Part shown: piece by piece, positions 1 to 9,132 of the stretch | How the letters are laid out: each line of letters begins with the position of its first letter | How positions within the stretch are numbered: position 1 is the first letter of the stretch | NCBI RefSeq assembly: GCF_041435215.1 | Contig: NZ_CP108394.1 | Span: forward strand, 3,720,001 to 3,784,000 | Reading direction: 5' to 3' | DNA: 64,000 nt | From: Streptomyces sp. NBC_01314 | Lineage (GTDB): Bacteria; Actinomycetota; Actinomycetes; Streptomycetales; Streptomycetaceae | Made by a program: the position numbers and the translations under genes | The notes under the pieces: model-generated | What the model was told of the DNA's origin: nothing | The model's input: the letters and a program-made list of their open reading frames with translations, nothing else | The model's database searches: none

Positions 1-729
1 CACGACGTCACCTTCCGCTATCCCGACGCCGCCTCCGGCACCGCCCCCACGCTCGACCACATCGACCTGCACATCCGCTCCGGCGAGTCCATGGCCCTGG
101 TCGGGGCCACCGGCTCCGGCAAGACCACCCTCACCGCTCTCGTCCCCCGCCTCCACGAGGTCACGTCCGGCCGCATCACGCTGGACGGCCACGACATCAC
201 CGAGATGCCCCGGAAGTCGCTGCGCGCCCTGGTCGCCGTGGCCTTCGAGGAACCCACCCTCTTCTCGGCGACCATCGGTGAGAACGTCCTCATGGGCGCC
301 CGGCCGGACGCGGGCGAAGCCGAGCTGGACCGCGCCCTGGCCGTCGCGCAGGCGGAGTTCGCGCACGCGCTCCCCCAGGGCACCGGCACGCAGGTCGGCG
401 AGCAGGGCCTCAGCCTCTCCGGCGGCCAGCGGCAGCGTCTCGCACTGGCGCGGGCGGTGGTCGGCCGCCCCCGCTTCCTCGTGCTGGACGACCCACTGTC
501 GGCGCTGGACGTGCACACGGAGGCCGCGGTGGAGGCCGCGCTGCGCCGCGTGCTCGCGGAGACGACCGCGCTGATCGTGGCGCACCGCCCGTCGACGGTG
601 CTGCTCGCCGACCGCGTGGCCCTGCTCTCCGACGGCCGGGTCACGGCGGTGGGCACCCACCAGGAACTGCTGCGCACGAACACGGAGTACGCCCATCTGA
701 TGTCCGGGACCGAGGAGGACCAGCGATGA
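1..729 (+). CDS. ABC exporter half-transporter, C-terminal part (cut by window edge)
   Basis: The frame is open from base 1 to the TGA at 727-729, so only the nucleotide-binding domain (about 242 residues) is visible; the membrane domain lies upstream of the window. Walker [10 protein letters not shown], signature LSGGQRQR, Walker B FLVLDDP and the switch His in IVAHRPST are present. The catalytic Glu after Walker B is Asp (LDDP), as in the degenerate half of heterodimeric exporters such as TM287/288. The stop overlaps the next ATG by four bases (ATGA), which implies translational coupling and heterodimerisation with that product. Export of a small molecule or peptide is inferred; the substrate is unknown. 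Confidence 0.9.
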   Translation, partial: HDVTFRYPDAASGTAPTLDHIDLHIRSGESMALVGATGSGKTTLTALVPRLHEVTSGRITLDGHDITEMPRKSLRALVAVAFEEPTLFSATIGENVLMGARPDAGEAELDRALAVAQAEFAHALPQGTGTQVGEQGLSLSGGQRQRLALARAVVGRPRFLVLDDPLSALDVHTEAAVEAALRRVLAETTALIVAHRPSTVLLADRVALLSDGRVTAVGTHQELLRTNTEYAHLMSGTEEDQR

Positions 730-2678
730 CGGCCCCCGCGACCCCCGCGCGGAACAAGGAACCCGACGAGGAGCCGGGCGGTACGACGGGCACGACGACG
801 GACGAGGCGACAGGCACGACGACGGGCGAGGCATCCGGCCGGACGCCCGGCGCGGGCCGGCCCGATGCCGCGCGGAAGGCGTCCGCCGTCGATCCGTTCG
901 ACCACGACGACCTCCCCACTCCCCCGGGCGCCACCGTCGCCCTGCTGCGCTCCCTCCTCGCGCCGATGAGGGCCCGGGTGGTCATGGCGAGCGTGCTGCT
1001 CCTGCTCCAGCAGGCGGCGGTGCAGGCGGGCCCGCTGCTGGTGGCGTACGCCATCGACAGTGCCGTACCGGCGCTCCGGGACGGCCGGCACGGGCCGCTG
1101 ATCGCGGTGGCGGTCGGGTATCTGGTGTGCGCGCTGACGGCCGGCGGGCTGCAGTACCTGTTCATCGGGGCGTCCGCGCGCGTGAACCAGGACGTGCTGC
1201 TGGATCTGCGCGGCCGGATCTTCCGGCACGCGCAGGCGCTGAGCATCGACTTCCACGAGCGGTACACCTCGGGCCGGCTCATCTCCCGGTCCACCACGGA
1301 CGTCGAGTCGCTGCGCGAGCTGCTCAACGAGGGTCTGCAGGAACTCATCGGCGTGATCCTCGCCTTCGTCTACATCTCGGCGATGCTGCTCTGGCTGGAT
1401 CTCGGTCTCGGCGCGGCGGCGCTGGTGTCGTTCATCCCGCTGTACGGCTTCGTGCGGATGTACCAGCGGCGCGCGGCGAGCGTCTACACGGCCCGGTCCA
1501 GCGCGATCGCCGCGGTGATCGTGAAGTTCGCGGAGACCATGAACGGCATCCGGCCGGTGCGGGCGTTCCGCCGGGAGACCGCGAACGACACGGAGTTCGG
1601 TGCCCTGAACCGGCACCACGAGCGCACGAACGGCGACGCGATCCTGGAGATGGCCCGCTATGTGGTCTGCTCCCGTGTCGTCGCCAACATCACGGTCGCG
1701 GCGATCGTGCTGTGGGGCGCGTACCGGGTGGCGTCTCAGACGCTCGCGCTGGGTGTGCTGGCGGCGGCGGTGCTGTATCTGCGGCGGCTGTACGACCCGA
1801 TCGACCGGCTCGGCATGTTCCTCAACTCGTACCAGTCGGCGGCGGCCTCGCTGGAGAAGATCGCGGGCCTGCTGGCCCAGGCCCCGTCGGTCCCCGAGCC
1901 CGCCGAGCCGAAGGAGCTGCCGGCGGCGGCCTCCGAACTCCCGGGCCGCGAGGTCGTGTTCGACGACGTGCGGTTCGCGTACCGCACCGGCGGCGAGGTC
2001 CTGCCCCGCTTCGACCTCACGCTCGCGGCGGGCAGCACGGTGGCGGTCGTCGGTTCCACCGGCGCCGGCAAGTCGACCCTCGCCAAGCTGGTGGCCCGTT
2101 TCTACGACCCGTCGTCCGGGCGGGTCCTCCTCGACGGTGTCGACCTGCGGGACCTCCCGGTGCCCGAGCTGCGGCGCGGGGTGATCATGGTGACCCAGGA
2201 GTCGTTCCTGTTCTCCGGCACGGTCGCCGAGAACATCGCCATCGGCCGCCCCGACGCCACACGCGAGGACATCGAGCACGCCGCCAAGGCCATCGGCGCC
2301 CACGACTTCATCACCGCCCTCCCCGACGGCTACGACACCGACGTACGCAAGCGCGGTGGCCGTATCTCCGCCGGTCAGCGCCAACTCGTCGCCTTCGCCC
2401 GGGCGTTGCTCGCCGATCCGGCCGTCCTCATCCTTGACGAGGCGACCAGCTCCCTCGACATCCCGGGCGAACGGGCGGTCCAGCGCGCCATGTCCACGGT
2501 CCTGCGCGGCCGCACGGCCGTGGTGATCGCCCACCGCCTCTCCACGGTCGAGATCGCCGACCGGGTCCTGGTGATGGAGCACGGCCACATCGTCGAGGAC
2601 GGCACCCCGGCGGACCTGATCGCGGGCACGGGCAGGTTCGCGGACCTGCACCGGGCGTGGCGGGACAGCCTGGCGTAG
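726..2678 (+). CDS. ABC exporter half-transporter, partner of the first gene
   Basis: This is a 650-residue fused permease-ATPase. The first ~65 residues are Gly/Thr-rich and probably disordered, followed by a six-helix exporter domain (about 75-340) and a nucleotide-binding domain (about 400-650). Walker A is GSTGAGKST near residue 443. The signature is ISAGQRQL near 547 instead of LSGGQ. Walker B LILDEAT keeps the catalytic Glu (572), and the His switch is VIAHRLST. Paired with the first gene, this leaves one consensus site (this Walker A/B with the partner LSGGQ) and one degenerate site. It starts at the ATG overlapping the previous stop. Substrate unknown. Confidence 0.92.
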   Translation: MTAPATPARNKEPDEEPGGTTGTTTDEATGTTTGEASGRTPGAGRPDAARKASAVDPFDHDDLPTPPGATVALLRSLLAPMRARVVMASVLLLLQQAAVQAGPLLVAYAIDSAVPALRDGRHGPLIAVAVGYLVCALTAGGLQYLFIGASARVNQDVLLDLRGRIFRHAQALSIDFHERYTSGRLISRSTTDVESLRELLNEGLQELIGVILAFVYISAMLLWLDLGLGAAALVSFIPLYGFVRMYQRRAASVYTARSSAIAAVIVKFAETMNGIRPVRAFRRETANDTEFGALNRHHERTNGDAILEMARYVVCSRVVANITVAAIVLWGAYRVASQTLALGVLAAAVLYLRRLYDPIDRLGMFLNSYQSAAASLEKIAGLLAQAPSVPEPAEPKELPAAASELPGREVVFDDVRFAYRTGGEVLPRFDLTLAAGSTVAVVGSTGAGKSTLAKLVARFYDPSSGRVLLDGVDLRDLPVPELRRGVIMVTQESFLFSGTVAENIAIGRPDATREDIEHAAKAIGAHDFITALPDGYDTDVRKRGGRISAGQRQLVAFARALLADPAVLILDEATSSLDIPGERAVQRAMSTVLRGRTAVVIAHRLSTVEIADRVLVMEHGHIVEDGTPADLIAGTGRFADLHRAWRDSLA

Positions 2679-2682
2679 AGCG

Positions 2683-2749
2683 CGCCCCTGATGAAAGGCG
2701 CTGCCCTTCTCACGGGCACGCCCCTGACGAAGGGCGCGGCCCTTCTCAC
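2683..2749 (+). repeat. Two tandem copies of a 31-bp repeat, period 36
   Basis: In the 109-bp gap between the two ABC gene pairs, 2683-2713 and 2719-2749 are copies differing at about four positions, both ending in GCCCTTCTCAC. The period of 36 equals 12 codons and the sequence could be read as a repeated peptide, but no ribosome site or homology supports translation. It separates two otherwise tightly coupled gene pairs. Confidence 0.6.
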
Positions 2750-2787
2750 CCATCCAGTCAGCCAAGTCCACACAGAACCGGGGGCCG

Positions 2788-4545
2788 ATGATCAACGCGT
2801 ACGAGGACCCCGGCACACCCGACTGCCGCAGTGGCGCCCACTACCTGTGGTGGCTGGTCAGGCAGCAGGCCGGCCGTTCCGCCCTCGGCTCCCTCATCTC
2901 CTGCGTATGGATGGTGCTGCTCGCGGCCACCCCGTACCTGCTCTCCCGGGCGATCGACGAGGGCCTGGAACCCGGTGACCACCGGGCTCTGGCCGGCTGG
3001 ACGGCCGCGCTCTTCGGCGTCGGCGTCTTCAACGCCTGGCTGAGCATCATGCGCCACCGCACGATGACCCGGGTCCGGATGGACGCCAACTTCCGTACGG
3101 TGAAGGTGGTGATGGCACACGCGGTCCGGCTGGGGGCGGCGCTGCCGCGCCGCGTCGGCGCCGGGGAGGTCGTCACGATCGGCGTGGGCGACGTCAACAC
3201 GATCTCCTCCTCGCTGACGGTCATCGGCCCGGGGGTCGGCGCGTTCGCCGCGTACCTGGTGGTCGCCGGGCTGCTCGTGCCGGTCTCCCTCCCCATCGCC
3301 GCGGTCGTCCTGCTCGGGATACCGCTGATGGCCGTGATCGTGGGGCCGTTGATGCGGCGGCTGCAGGGCACCGAGACGGAGTACCGGGAGCGGCAGGGCG
3401 TGCTGACCGCCCGGATCGCGGACCTCGCGGGCGGGCTGCGCGTCCTCAACGGGCTCGGCGGCAAGGGGCTGGTGGCCGACGCGTTCCACCGGGACTCGCA
3501 GCGGCTGCGGGCGCAGGGGTACCGGGTGGGGGCGGTGACCAGCTGGATGCAGGCGCTCGGGGTGGGGCTGCCGACGCTGTTCCTCGCGGTGGTGACCTGG
3601 CTCGCGGCCCGGCTCGCCGCCCAGGGTGCCATCACCGTGGGTGAGTTGGTGGCGGTGTACGGATATGTCACCGTGCTGGTGCGGCCGGTGTCGTACGTCG
3701 TCGACTGGGGGTACGAGCTGAGCCGTGGGGTGGTGGCCGCGCGGCGCGTCATCCGGTTCGCGACCCTGGAGCCGCTGCCGGACCACGGCACCACGGACGC
3801 GCCCGCCGAGCCCTCGGGGCTGCACGACCCCGAGTCGGGGGTACGGGTGCCGCCGGGGCGGCTGGTCGCTCTGGCCGCCGACCGGCCGGCCGAGGCGGCG
3901 GCCGTGGTGGACCGGCTCGGCCGGTACGCTCCGACGGCGGTGACCTGGGGCGGAACCCCGCTCGACGCGATTCCGTTGGCGCAGGTCCGTGCGCGGATCC
4001 TGGTCGCCGACCACGAGGCCGACCTGTTCGCGGGCCGGCTGCGCGAACTGCTCGGCGGACACGGCGACGTCGACGACGCGACGGCGGCGGGGGCGCTGCG
4101 CGCGGCCGTGGCCGAGGACATCGTGCAGGGCCTGGCGGACGGCCTCGACTCGGCGATCGACGCGCAGGGCCGCAACCTCTCGGGCGGCCAGCGGCAACGG
4201 GTACGGCTGGCGCGGGCGCTGGTGGCCGACCCCGAGATCCTGCTCGCCGTCGAACCGACCTCGGCGCTCGACGCCCATACGGAGGCACGGGTCGCCCAGC
4301 GGCTGCGGGCCGCCCGCGAGGGCCGTACGACGCTGGTCACCACCACCTCGCCCCTCGTCCTCGACCACGCGGACACCGTCCTGCACCTGGTCGACGGCAA
4401 GGTCGCGGCCGGCGGCACCCACCGCGAACTCCTCGCGGGCGAGCCGCGGTACCGGGCGATGGTGGCGCGGGACGCGGGGGAGGAAGACGGGCCGGGCCGG
4501 GAAACGGACCCGGACGAGAGCACGGTCGAGGAGGTCGTACGGTGA
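2788..4545 (+). CDS. ABC exporter half-transporter with degenerate ATP site
   Basis: This 585-residue permease-ATPase has a six-helix membrane domain (about 20-330) and a nucleotide-binding domain from about 345. The P-loop is gone: the region that should read GxxGxGKST is [14 protein letters not shown]. The Walker B Asp is Val ([11 protein letters not shown], Val488 Glu489) and the switch His is missing (VTTTSP). The signature LSGGQRQR at about 464 is perfect. It probably cannot hydrolyse ATP itself but completes the active site of its partner, whose GTG start overlaps this stop (GTGA). Substrate unknown. Confidence 0.9.
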   Translation: MINAYEDPGTPDCRSGAHYLWWLVRQQAGRSALGSLISCVWMVLLAATPYLLSRAIDEGLEPGDHRALAGWTAALFGVGVFNAWLSIMRHRTMTRVRMDANFRTVKVVMAHAVRLGAALPRRVGAGEVVTIGVGDVNTISSSLTVIGPGVGAFAAYLVVAGLLVPVSLPIAAVVLLGIPLMAVIVGPLMRRLQGTETEYRERQGVLTARIADLAGGLRVLNGLGGKGLVADAFHRDSQRLRAQGYRVGAVTSWMQALGVGLPTLFLAVVTWLAARLAAQGAITVGELVAVYGYVTVLVRPVSYVVDWGYELSRGVVAARRVIRFATLEPLPDHGTTDAPAEPSGLHDPESGVRVPPGRLVALAADRPAEAAAVVDRLGRYAPTAVTWGGTPLDAIPLAQVRARILVADHEADLFAGRLRELLGGHGDVDDATAAGALRAAVAEDIVQGLADGLDSAIDAQGRNLSGGQRQRVRLARALVADPEILLAVEPTSALDAHTEARVAQRLRAAREGRTTLVTTTSPLVLDHADTVLHLVDGKVAAGGTHRELLAGEPRYRAMVARDAGEEDGPGRETDPDESTVEEVVR

Positions 4546-6317
4546 CCAGGGTCGAACCCACCCCCCACTCCTCGGGCCGGCTGCCCGTCGCGGAGGCGGT
4601 CGCCGTACGGCGGGCCACCGTACGGCTGGTGCGGGCGGACGGGCGGGCGTTCCTCGCCGTGCTGGGGCTGAACGGGGCGGCGGCCGCGATGGGGCTGGCC
4701 GGGCCGTGGCTGCTGGGGCGGATCATCGACGAGGTGCGCGGCGGGGGTGGCGTCGGGGCGGTGGACCGGCTGGCTTCGGCGATCCTGCTGTGCGCGGTGG
4801 CGCAGTTGCTGCTGGCGCGCTGGGCCCGGTATGTGGGGCACCGGTTCGGGGAGCGGACGCTGGCTCGGGTGCGGGAGGAGTTCGTGGACCGGACGCTGGC
4901 GTTGCCGGCGTCGGTCGTGGAGCGGGCGGGGACCGGTGATCTGACGGCGCGCGGCACGGCGGACGTGGACGCGGTCGGCAGGACACTGCGGGACGTGGGC
5001 CCCGAGCTGCTGATCAGCTCGGTACAGGCGGTGTTCCTGATCGGCGCGGTGTTCGCGCTGGATCCACTGCTCGGGATGTGCGCGCTGTCCGGACTGGTCG
5101 GTATCGGGGTGGTGCTGCGCTGGTATCTGCGCCGGGCGCGTACCGGCTATCTCGCGGAGGGCGCGGCCGGTTCGGAGGTCGCGGAGATCGTCGCGGCGAC
5201 CGCGTCCGGGGCGCGCACGGTCGAGGCGCTGCGGCTGGAGCGACGGCGGATCACCGCGAGCCGTGACGCGCTGGAGGTGTCCCGGCGGCGCCGGTTCCAC
5301 ACCCTGTTCCTGCGCACGGTGTTCTTCCCGGGCGTGGAGGTCTCCTACTTCGTGCCCCAGGTGCTCGTCCTCCTCCTCGGCGGGGTGCTGCTCGCGCGTG
5401 GCTCGATCAGCCTGGGCGCGGTGGTGTCGGCGGCCCTGTATCTCCAGCAGCTGAGCGGCCCGCTCGACGAGATCCTGATGCGGGTCGAGCTGCTGCAGAG
5501 CAGCGGCGCCTCGTTCGCCCGCGTGGAGGGGCTGGCCGGTGCCCCACGCGTCGGCTCCGCCGGCACCCCGGAACCGGCGGACGACCGCATCGACGTGACC
5601 GGGGCCCGTTACGCCTATGAGCGGGGCGGCGAGGTGCTGCGCGGGGTGGACCTGACCGTGCGGCCGGGCGAACGACTCGCGGTGGTGGGCCCGTCCGGTG
5701 CCGGCAAGACGACATTGAGCCGCCTTCTGGCCGGCATCGACGCGCCGACCGAGGGCACGGTGACGGTCGGTGGCGTCCCCGTCGTCGACCTCGGGCCCGA
5801 ACGTCTGCGCCGCCAGGTCGTCCTCGTCACCCAGGAGCACCACGTCTTCCTGGGTACGGTTCGCGACAATCTCCTGATCGCCGAACCGGCCGCCACGGAC
5901 GAGGAGTTGTGGACGGCGCTGGGGGCCGTGGGTGCGGACCAGTGGGTCCGCGAGCTCCCCGAGGGCCTCGACACCCGCCTCGGCGAGGGCGGTCGCCGCA
6001 CCGACGGCCCCCAGGCGCAGCAGCTCGCCCTCGCCCGCGTGGTCCTCGCCGACCCCCACACGCTCATCCTGGACGAGGCCACCGCCCTCCTCGACCCCAC
6101 CACCGCCCGCCACACGGAACGCGCCCTCGCCGCCGTCCTCGACGGCCGCACGGTCATCGCCATCGCCCACCGTCTCCACACCGCCCACGACGCGGACCGC
6201 GTGGCCGTGATGGAGGACGGCCTGCTCACCGAACTGGGCACGCACGAGGAGCTGGTGGCGGCGAAGGGCGCGTACGCGGCGCTGTGGCGGAGGTGGCACG
6301 GGGAGGGGGCGGCCTGA
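4542..6317 (+). CDS. ABC exporter half-transporter, catalytic partner with lost signature motif
   Basis: This 591-residue permease-ATPase begins at the GTG overlapping the preceding stop. Walker [10 protein letters not shown] (about 383-391), Walker B LILDEAT (Glu512) and the switch His in AIAHRLHT are intact, but the LSGGQ signature is TDGPQAQQ near 487. It is the mirror image of the degenerate pattern in the upstream subunit, so the pair should form one working composite site. It closes a run of four coupled ABC genes. The substrate cannot be judged from sequence. Confidence 0.92.
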   Translation: MTRVEPTPHSSGRLPVAEAVAVRRATVRLVRADGRAFLAVLGLNGAAAAMGLAGPWLLGRIIDEVRGGGGVGAVDRLASAILLCAVAQLLLARWARYVGHRFGERTLARVREEFVDRTLALPASVVERAGTGDLTARGTADVDAVGRTLRDVGPELLISSVQAVFLIGAVFALDPLLGMCALSGLVGIGVVLRWYLRRARTGYLAEGAAGSEVAEIVAATASGARTVEALRLERRRITASRDALEVSRRRRFHTLFLRTVFFPGVEVSYFVPQVLVLLLGGVLLARGSISLGAVVSAALYLQQLSGPLDEILMRVELLQSSGASFARVEGLAGAPRVGSAGTPEPADDRIDVTGARYAYERGGEVLRGVDLTVRPGERLAVVGPSGAGKTTLSRLLAGIDAPTEGTVTVGGVPVVDLGPERLRRQVVLVTQEHHVFLGTVRDNLLIAEPAATDEELWTALGAVGADQWVRELPEGLDTRLGEGGRRTDGPQAQQLALARVVLADPHTLILDEATALLDPTTARHTERALAAVLDGRTVIAIAHRLHTAHDADRVAVMEDGLLTELGTHEELVAAKGAYAALWRRWHGEGAA

Positions 6318-6365
6318 CGACCGCGCGCGGGCCCCGCGCGAGAATGCCGAACACCCCGATGGCGG

Positions 6366-6470
6366 GTCGGTCACCCGGAGAACGCGGTCTGGTTCTGCGG
6401 GGACCACGCTCACCTCGTCGAGGGGCTGACGGATCTGACGGCCGACGAGGCGCTGGAACGCATCAGGTAG
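6366..6470 (+). pseudogene. Orphan 3' coding remnant
   Basis: A 34-codon stretch ending in TAG reads VGHPENAVWFCG followed by DHAHLVEGLTDLTADEALER, with nearly every third codon position G or C. It has no plausible start or upstream domain in frame. It looks like the tail of a decayed gene, family unrecognised. The whole 6318-6746 gap otherwise holds the promoter region of the protease gene. Confidence 0.35.
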
Positions 6471-6520
6471 CCCACGGCGAACGGTCCGCATAGCGAACAT
6501 GACCAACCGGGCAGCGGACC

Positions 6521-6553
6521 ATTTCCAGCCAACTTATTGACGCGCTCCTGACA
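6521..6553 (+). promoter_or_regulatory. Box shared with the second M4 protease gene
   Basis: These 33 bases match 8995-9027, upstream of the paralogous protease, at 24 of 33 positions without gaps. The conserved blocks are CAGCCAAC and CTCCTGACA. The surrounding gap is otherwise dissimilar, so the box may be a shared promoter or regulator site. It lies about 190 bp before the start codon. Confidence 0.5.
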
Positions 6554-6746
6554 GGACCCACCGTCTCCTGCCACTCTGCCCACAACCGCGACACAGCAAC
6601 CTCACAAGCAGGCCCGGCCGTGCCGCGAAGCACCCCCCACGCATGTGGTTTAAGCGTTCACCAGTTCTCACCTTGTTCTGCCCGGGCGGCCACCAGCCGC
6701 CCGGTCTCCCCTGGCCGCGCGAACCGCGGCCACGCAGAAGGAGTCA

Positions 6747-8816
6747 GTGTTGAGACGCCAGTCCCACAGACGCACCTCCCACACCGGTAATACTTTCGGC
6801 CACAGCACCCGTCGGCGCGCGGCCGCCGGCGCGCTCGTCGCCGTCACCGCCCTGTTGGCCGCGGCCGTCCAGTCGGGCGCCGCCACCGCCGCCCCGGAGA
6901 AGGCACCGTCGGCTGCGGGCAAGGCCAACCCGGGCGCGCTCTCCGTGAAGCTCACCCCCGCCCAGCGGGCCGAGCTGATACGCGAGGCCAACGCCACGAA
7001 GGCGGAGACCGCCGAGGAGCTGAACCTCGGCGCGAAGGAGAAGCTCGTCGTCCGTGACGTGGTCAAGGACCGCGACGGCACCGTGCACACGCGGTACGAG
7101 CGGACGTACGACGGCCTCCCGGTCCTCGGCGGCGACCTGGTCGTCGAGACCTCGAAGGCCGGCGCGACCGAGGGCATCGTCAAAGCCACCAAGGCGAAGA
7201 TCGGTGTCCCCTCGCTGACGCCCGCCGTCACCAAGGCCAAGGCCGAGAAGCAGGCGCTCGCCGCGGCGAAGGCCGAGGACGCCAAGAGCCCCGAGGTCAA
7301 CCGGGCGCCCCGCAAGGTCGTCTGGGCCGCGAGCGGCAAGCCCGTCCTCGCCTACGAGACGGTCGTCGGCGGCTTCCAGCACGACGGCACCCCGCAGGAG
7401 CTGCACGTCGTCACAGACGCCACCAGCGGCGCGAAGCTGTACGAGTGGGAGGCGATCGAGACAGGCACCGGCAACACGGTGTACAGCGGCTCGGTCACCC
7501 TCGGCACCACGCAGTCGGGTTCGACGTTCAACCTCACCGACGGCACGCGCGGCGGCCACAAGACGTACAACCTGAACCGTGGCACCTCCGGCACCGGAAC
7601 CCTGTTCTCCGGCCCCGACGACGTGTGGGGCAACGGCGCCGCGTCGAACCTGGAGTCGGCCGCCGCCGATGCCCACTACGGTGCGGCGCTGACCTGGGAC
7701 TACTACAAGAACGTGCACGGCCGCAGCGGCATCCGCGGGGACGGCGTCGGCGCCTACTCGCGCGTGCACTACGGCAACAACTACGTCAACGCGTTCTGGC
7801 AGGACGCCTGCTTCTGCATGACGTACGGCGACGGCTCGGGCAACGCCAACCCGCTGACGTCGATCGACGTGGCCGCGCACGAGATGACCCACGGCCTCAC
7901 GTCCAACACGGCCGGTCTCAACTACTCCGGTGAGTCCGGTGGCCTGAACGAGGCCACCTCGGACATCTTCGGCTCCACGGTCGAGTTCTACGCGGCGAAC
8001 TCCTCCGACGTCGGTGACTACCTCATCGGCGAGGAGATCAACATCAACGGCGACGGCACGCCGCTGCGTTACATGGACAGGCCGAGCAAGGACGGCTCGT
8101 CCAAGGACGCCTGGTACTCGGGCATCGGCTCGATCGACGTGCACTACTCGTCGGGCCCCGCGAACCACTTCTTCTACCTCCTCTCCGAGGGCAGCGGCGC
8201 CAAGACCATCAACGGCGTCAGCTACGACTCGCCCACCTCGGACGGCCTCCCGGTGACCGGCATCGGCCGCGCCAAGGCGGAGCAGATCTGGTTCAAGGCG
8301 CTCACCACGAAGTTCACGTCGACGACCAACTACGCGGCGGCCCGCACCGGCACGCTCGCGGTCGCCGGTGAGCTGTACGGCACCACGTCCGCCGAGTACA
8401 CGGCGGTGCAGAACGCGTGGGCGGGCATCAACGTGGGCACCCGGCCCGGCGGTGGCGGGGGCGGCGGCACGTCGTTCGAGAGCACGACCGACGTATCGAT
8501 TCCGGACAACGGAGCGGCGGTCACCTCACCGGTCACCGTCTCCGGCCGGACCGGCAACGCCCCCTCGAACCTCCCGGTCGCCGTGGACATCGTCCACACC
8601 TACGTCGGTGACCTCCAGGTCCAGCTGGTCGCCCCCGACGGCACGGCGTACACCATGAAGGCGTACGGCGCCGGTGGCAGCTCGGACAACCTCAACACCA
8701 CGTACACCGTGAACGCGTCCTCCGAAGTCGCCAACGGTGTCTGGCAGTTGCGGGTCCAGGACAACGCGGCCCGGGACACCGGCTACATCAACAGCTGGAA
8801 GCTGACGTTCCCGTAG
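6747..8816 (+). CDS. Secreted thermolysin-like neutral metalloprotease (M4) with P-domain
   Basis: This is a 689-residue preproprotein. It has an N-terminal signal peptide (about 1-47), FTP/PepSY-type propeptide (about 60-210), an M4 catalytic domain with HEMTH at 378-382 and the third zinc ligand Glu402 in GGLNEATSD (the 24-residue spacing of thermolysin), a Gly-rich linker and a C-terminal P/proprotein-convertase beta domain (about 580-689). It is predicted to be an extracellular zinc endopeptidase. GTG 6747 or TTG 6750 may be the start; AAGGAG at 6737-6742 favours the latter slightly. The next gene is a paralogue lacking the P-domain. Confidence 0.95.
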   Translation: MLRRQSHRRTSHTGNTFGHSTRRRAAAGALVAVTALLAAAVQSGAATAAPEKAPSAAGKANPGALSVKLTPAQRAELIREANATKAETAEELNLGAKEKLVVRDVVKDRDGTVHTRYERTYDGLPVLGGDLVVETSKAGATEGIVKATKAKIGVPSLTPAVTKAKAEKQALAAAKAEDAKSPEVNRAPRKVVWAASGKPVLAYETVVGGFQHDGTPQELHVVTDATSGAKLYEWEAIETGTGNTVYSGSVTLGTTQSGSTFNLTDGTRGGHKTYNLNRGTSGTGTLFSGPDDVWGNGAASNLESAAADAHYGAALTWDYYKNVHGRSGIRGDGVGAYSRVHYGNNYVNAFWQDACFCMTYGDGSGNANPLTSIDVAAHEMTHGLTSNTAGLNYSGESGGLNEATSDIFGSTVEFYAANSSDVGDYLIGEEININGDGTPLRYMDRPSKDGSSKDAWYSGIGSIDVHYSSGPANHFFYLLSEGSGAKTINGVSYDSPTSDGLPVTGIGRAKAEQIWFKALTTKFTSTTNYAAARTGTLAVAGELYGTTSAEYTAVQNAWAGINVGTRPGGGGGGGTSFESTTDVSIPDNGAAVTSPVTVSGRTGNAPSNLPVAVDIVHTYVGDLQVQLVAPDGTAYTMKAYGAGGSSDNLNTTYTVNASSEVANGVWQLRVQDNAARDTGYINSWKLTFP

Positions 8817-8867
8817 GGCGCGGCACGGCCCTTCGTATACGGGGCCCGCTGTGAGCGTGATGTGAGA

Positions 8868-8910
8868 GGGCGCCGCCCCGGGGGATCCAACTCCCCTGGG
8901 CGGCGCCTTC
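8868..8910 (+). terminator. Strong hairpin terminator after the first M4 protease
   Basis: A perfect 10-bp stem (8869-8878 with 8898-8907, GGCGCCGCCC/GGGCGGCGCC) has a further GGGG/CCCC inner pairing and is followed by TTCTTT. Confidence 0.85.
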
Positions 8911-8994
8911 TTTGCCGTCCTCCGGGGCCTGCTTTGCTGCGCCTTTACCGCGTTCGAAACCGTTTTACATGGCGGCAACATTTCCGGACGGTTG

Positions 8995-9027
8995 ATTTTC
9001 AGCCAACATCACTTTGCCCTCCTGACA
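8995..9027 (+). promoter_or_regulatory. Second copy of the M4 protease upstream box
   Basis: This is the partner of 6521-6553 (24 of 33 identical, no gaps), about 105 bp before the second protease start. The rest of the 8911-9132 gap shows nothing else recognisable apart from a relatively A/T-rich stretch around 8955-9000 that may contain the promoter. Confidence 0.5.
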
Positions 9028-9132
9028 TGTACGCGCCCCTACTGGCACGCTTCACCCACCCGCCGCACTCGTAACTTCAGATCCGCCGGACGACACCCCA
9101 TGCCGTCCGGTCTCCCCCACCAAGGAGCATGA

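Noticed and set aside
18..2816. 932-codon minus-strand open frame
   Set aside because: Shadow of the first two ABC genes; composition is not protein-like.
2841..6506. 1221-codon open frame on the minus strand through the ABC genes
   Set aside because: It is antisense to clear ABC transporter genes; the sequence is Arg/Pro/His-rich with no family resemblance and exists because GC-rich codon bias removes stops in other frames.
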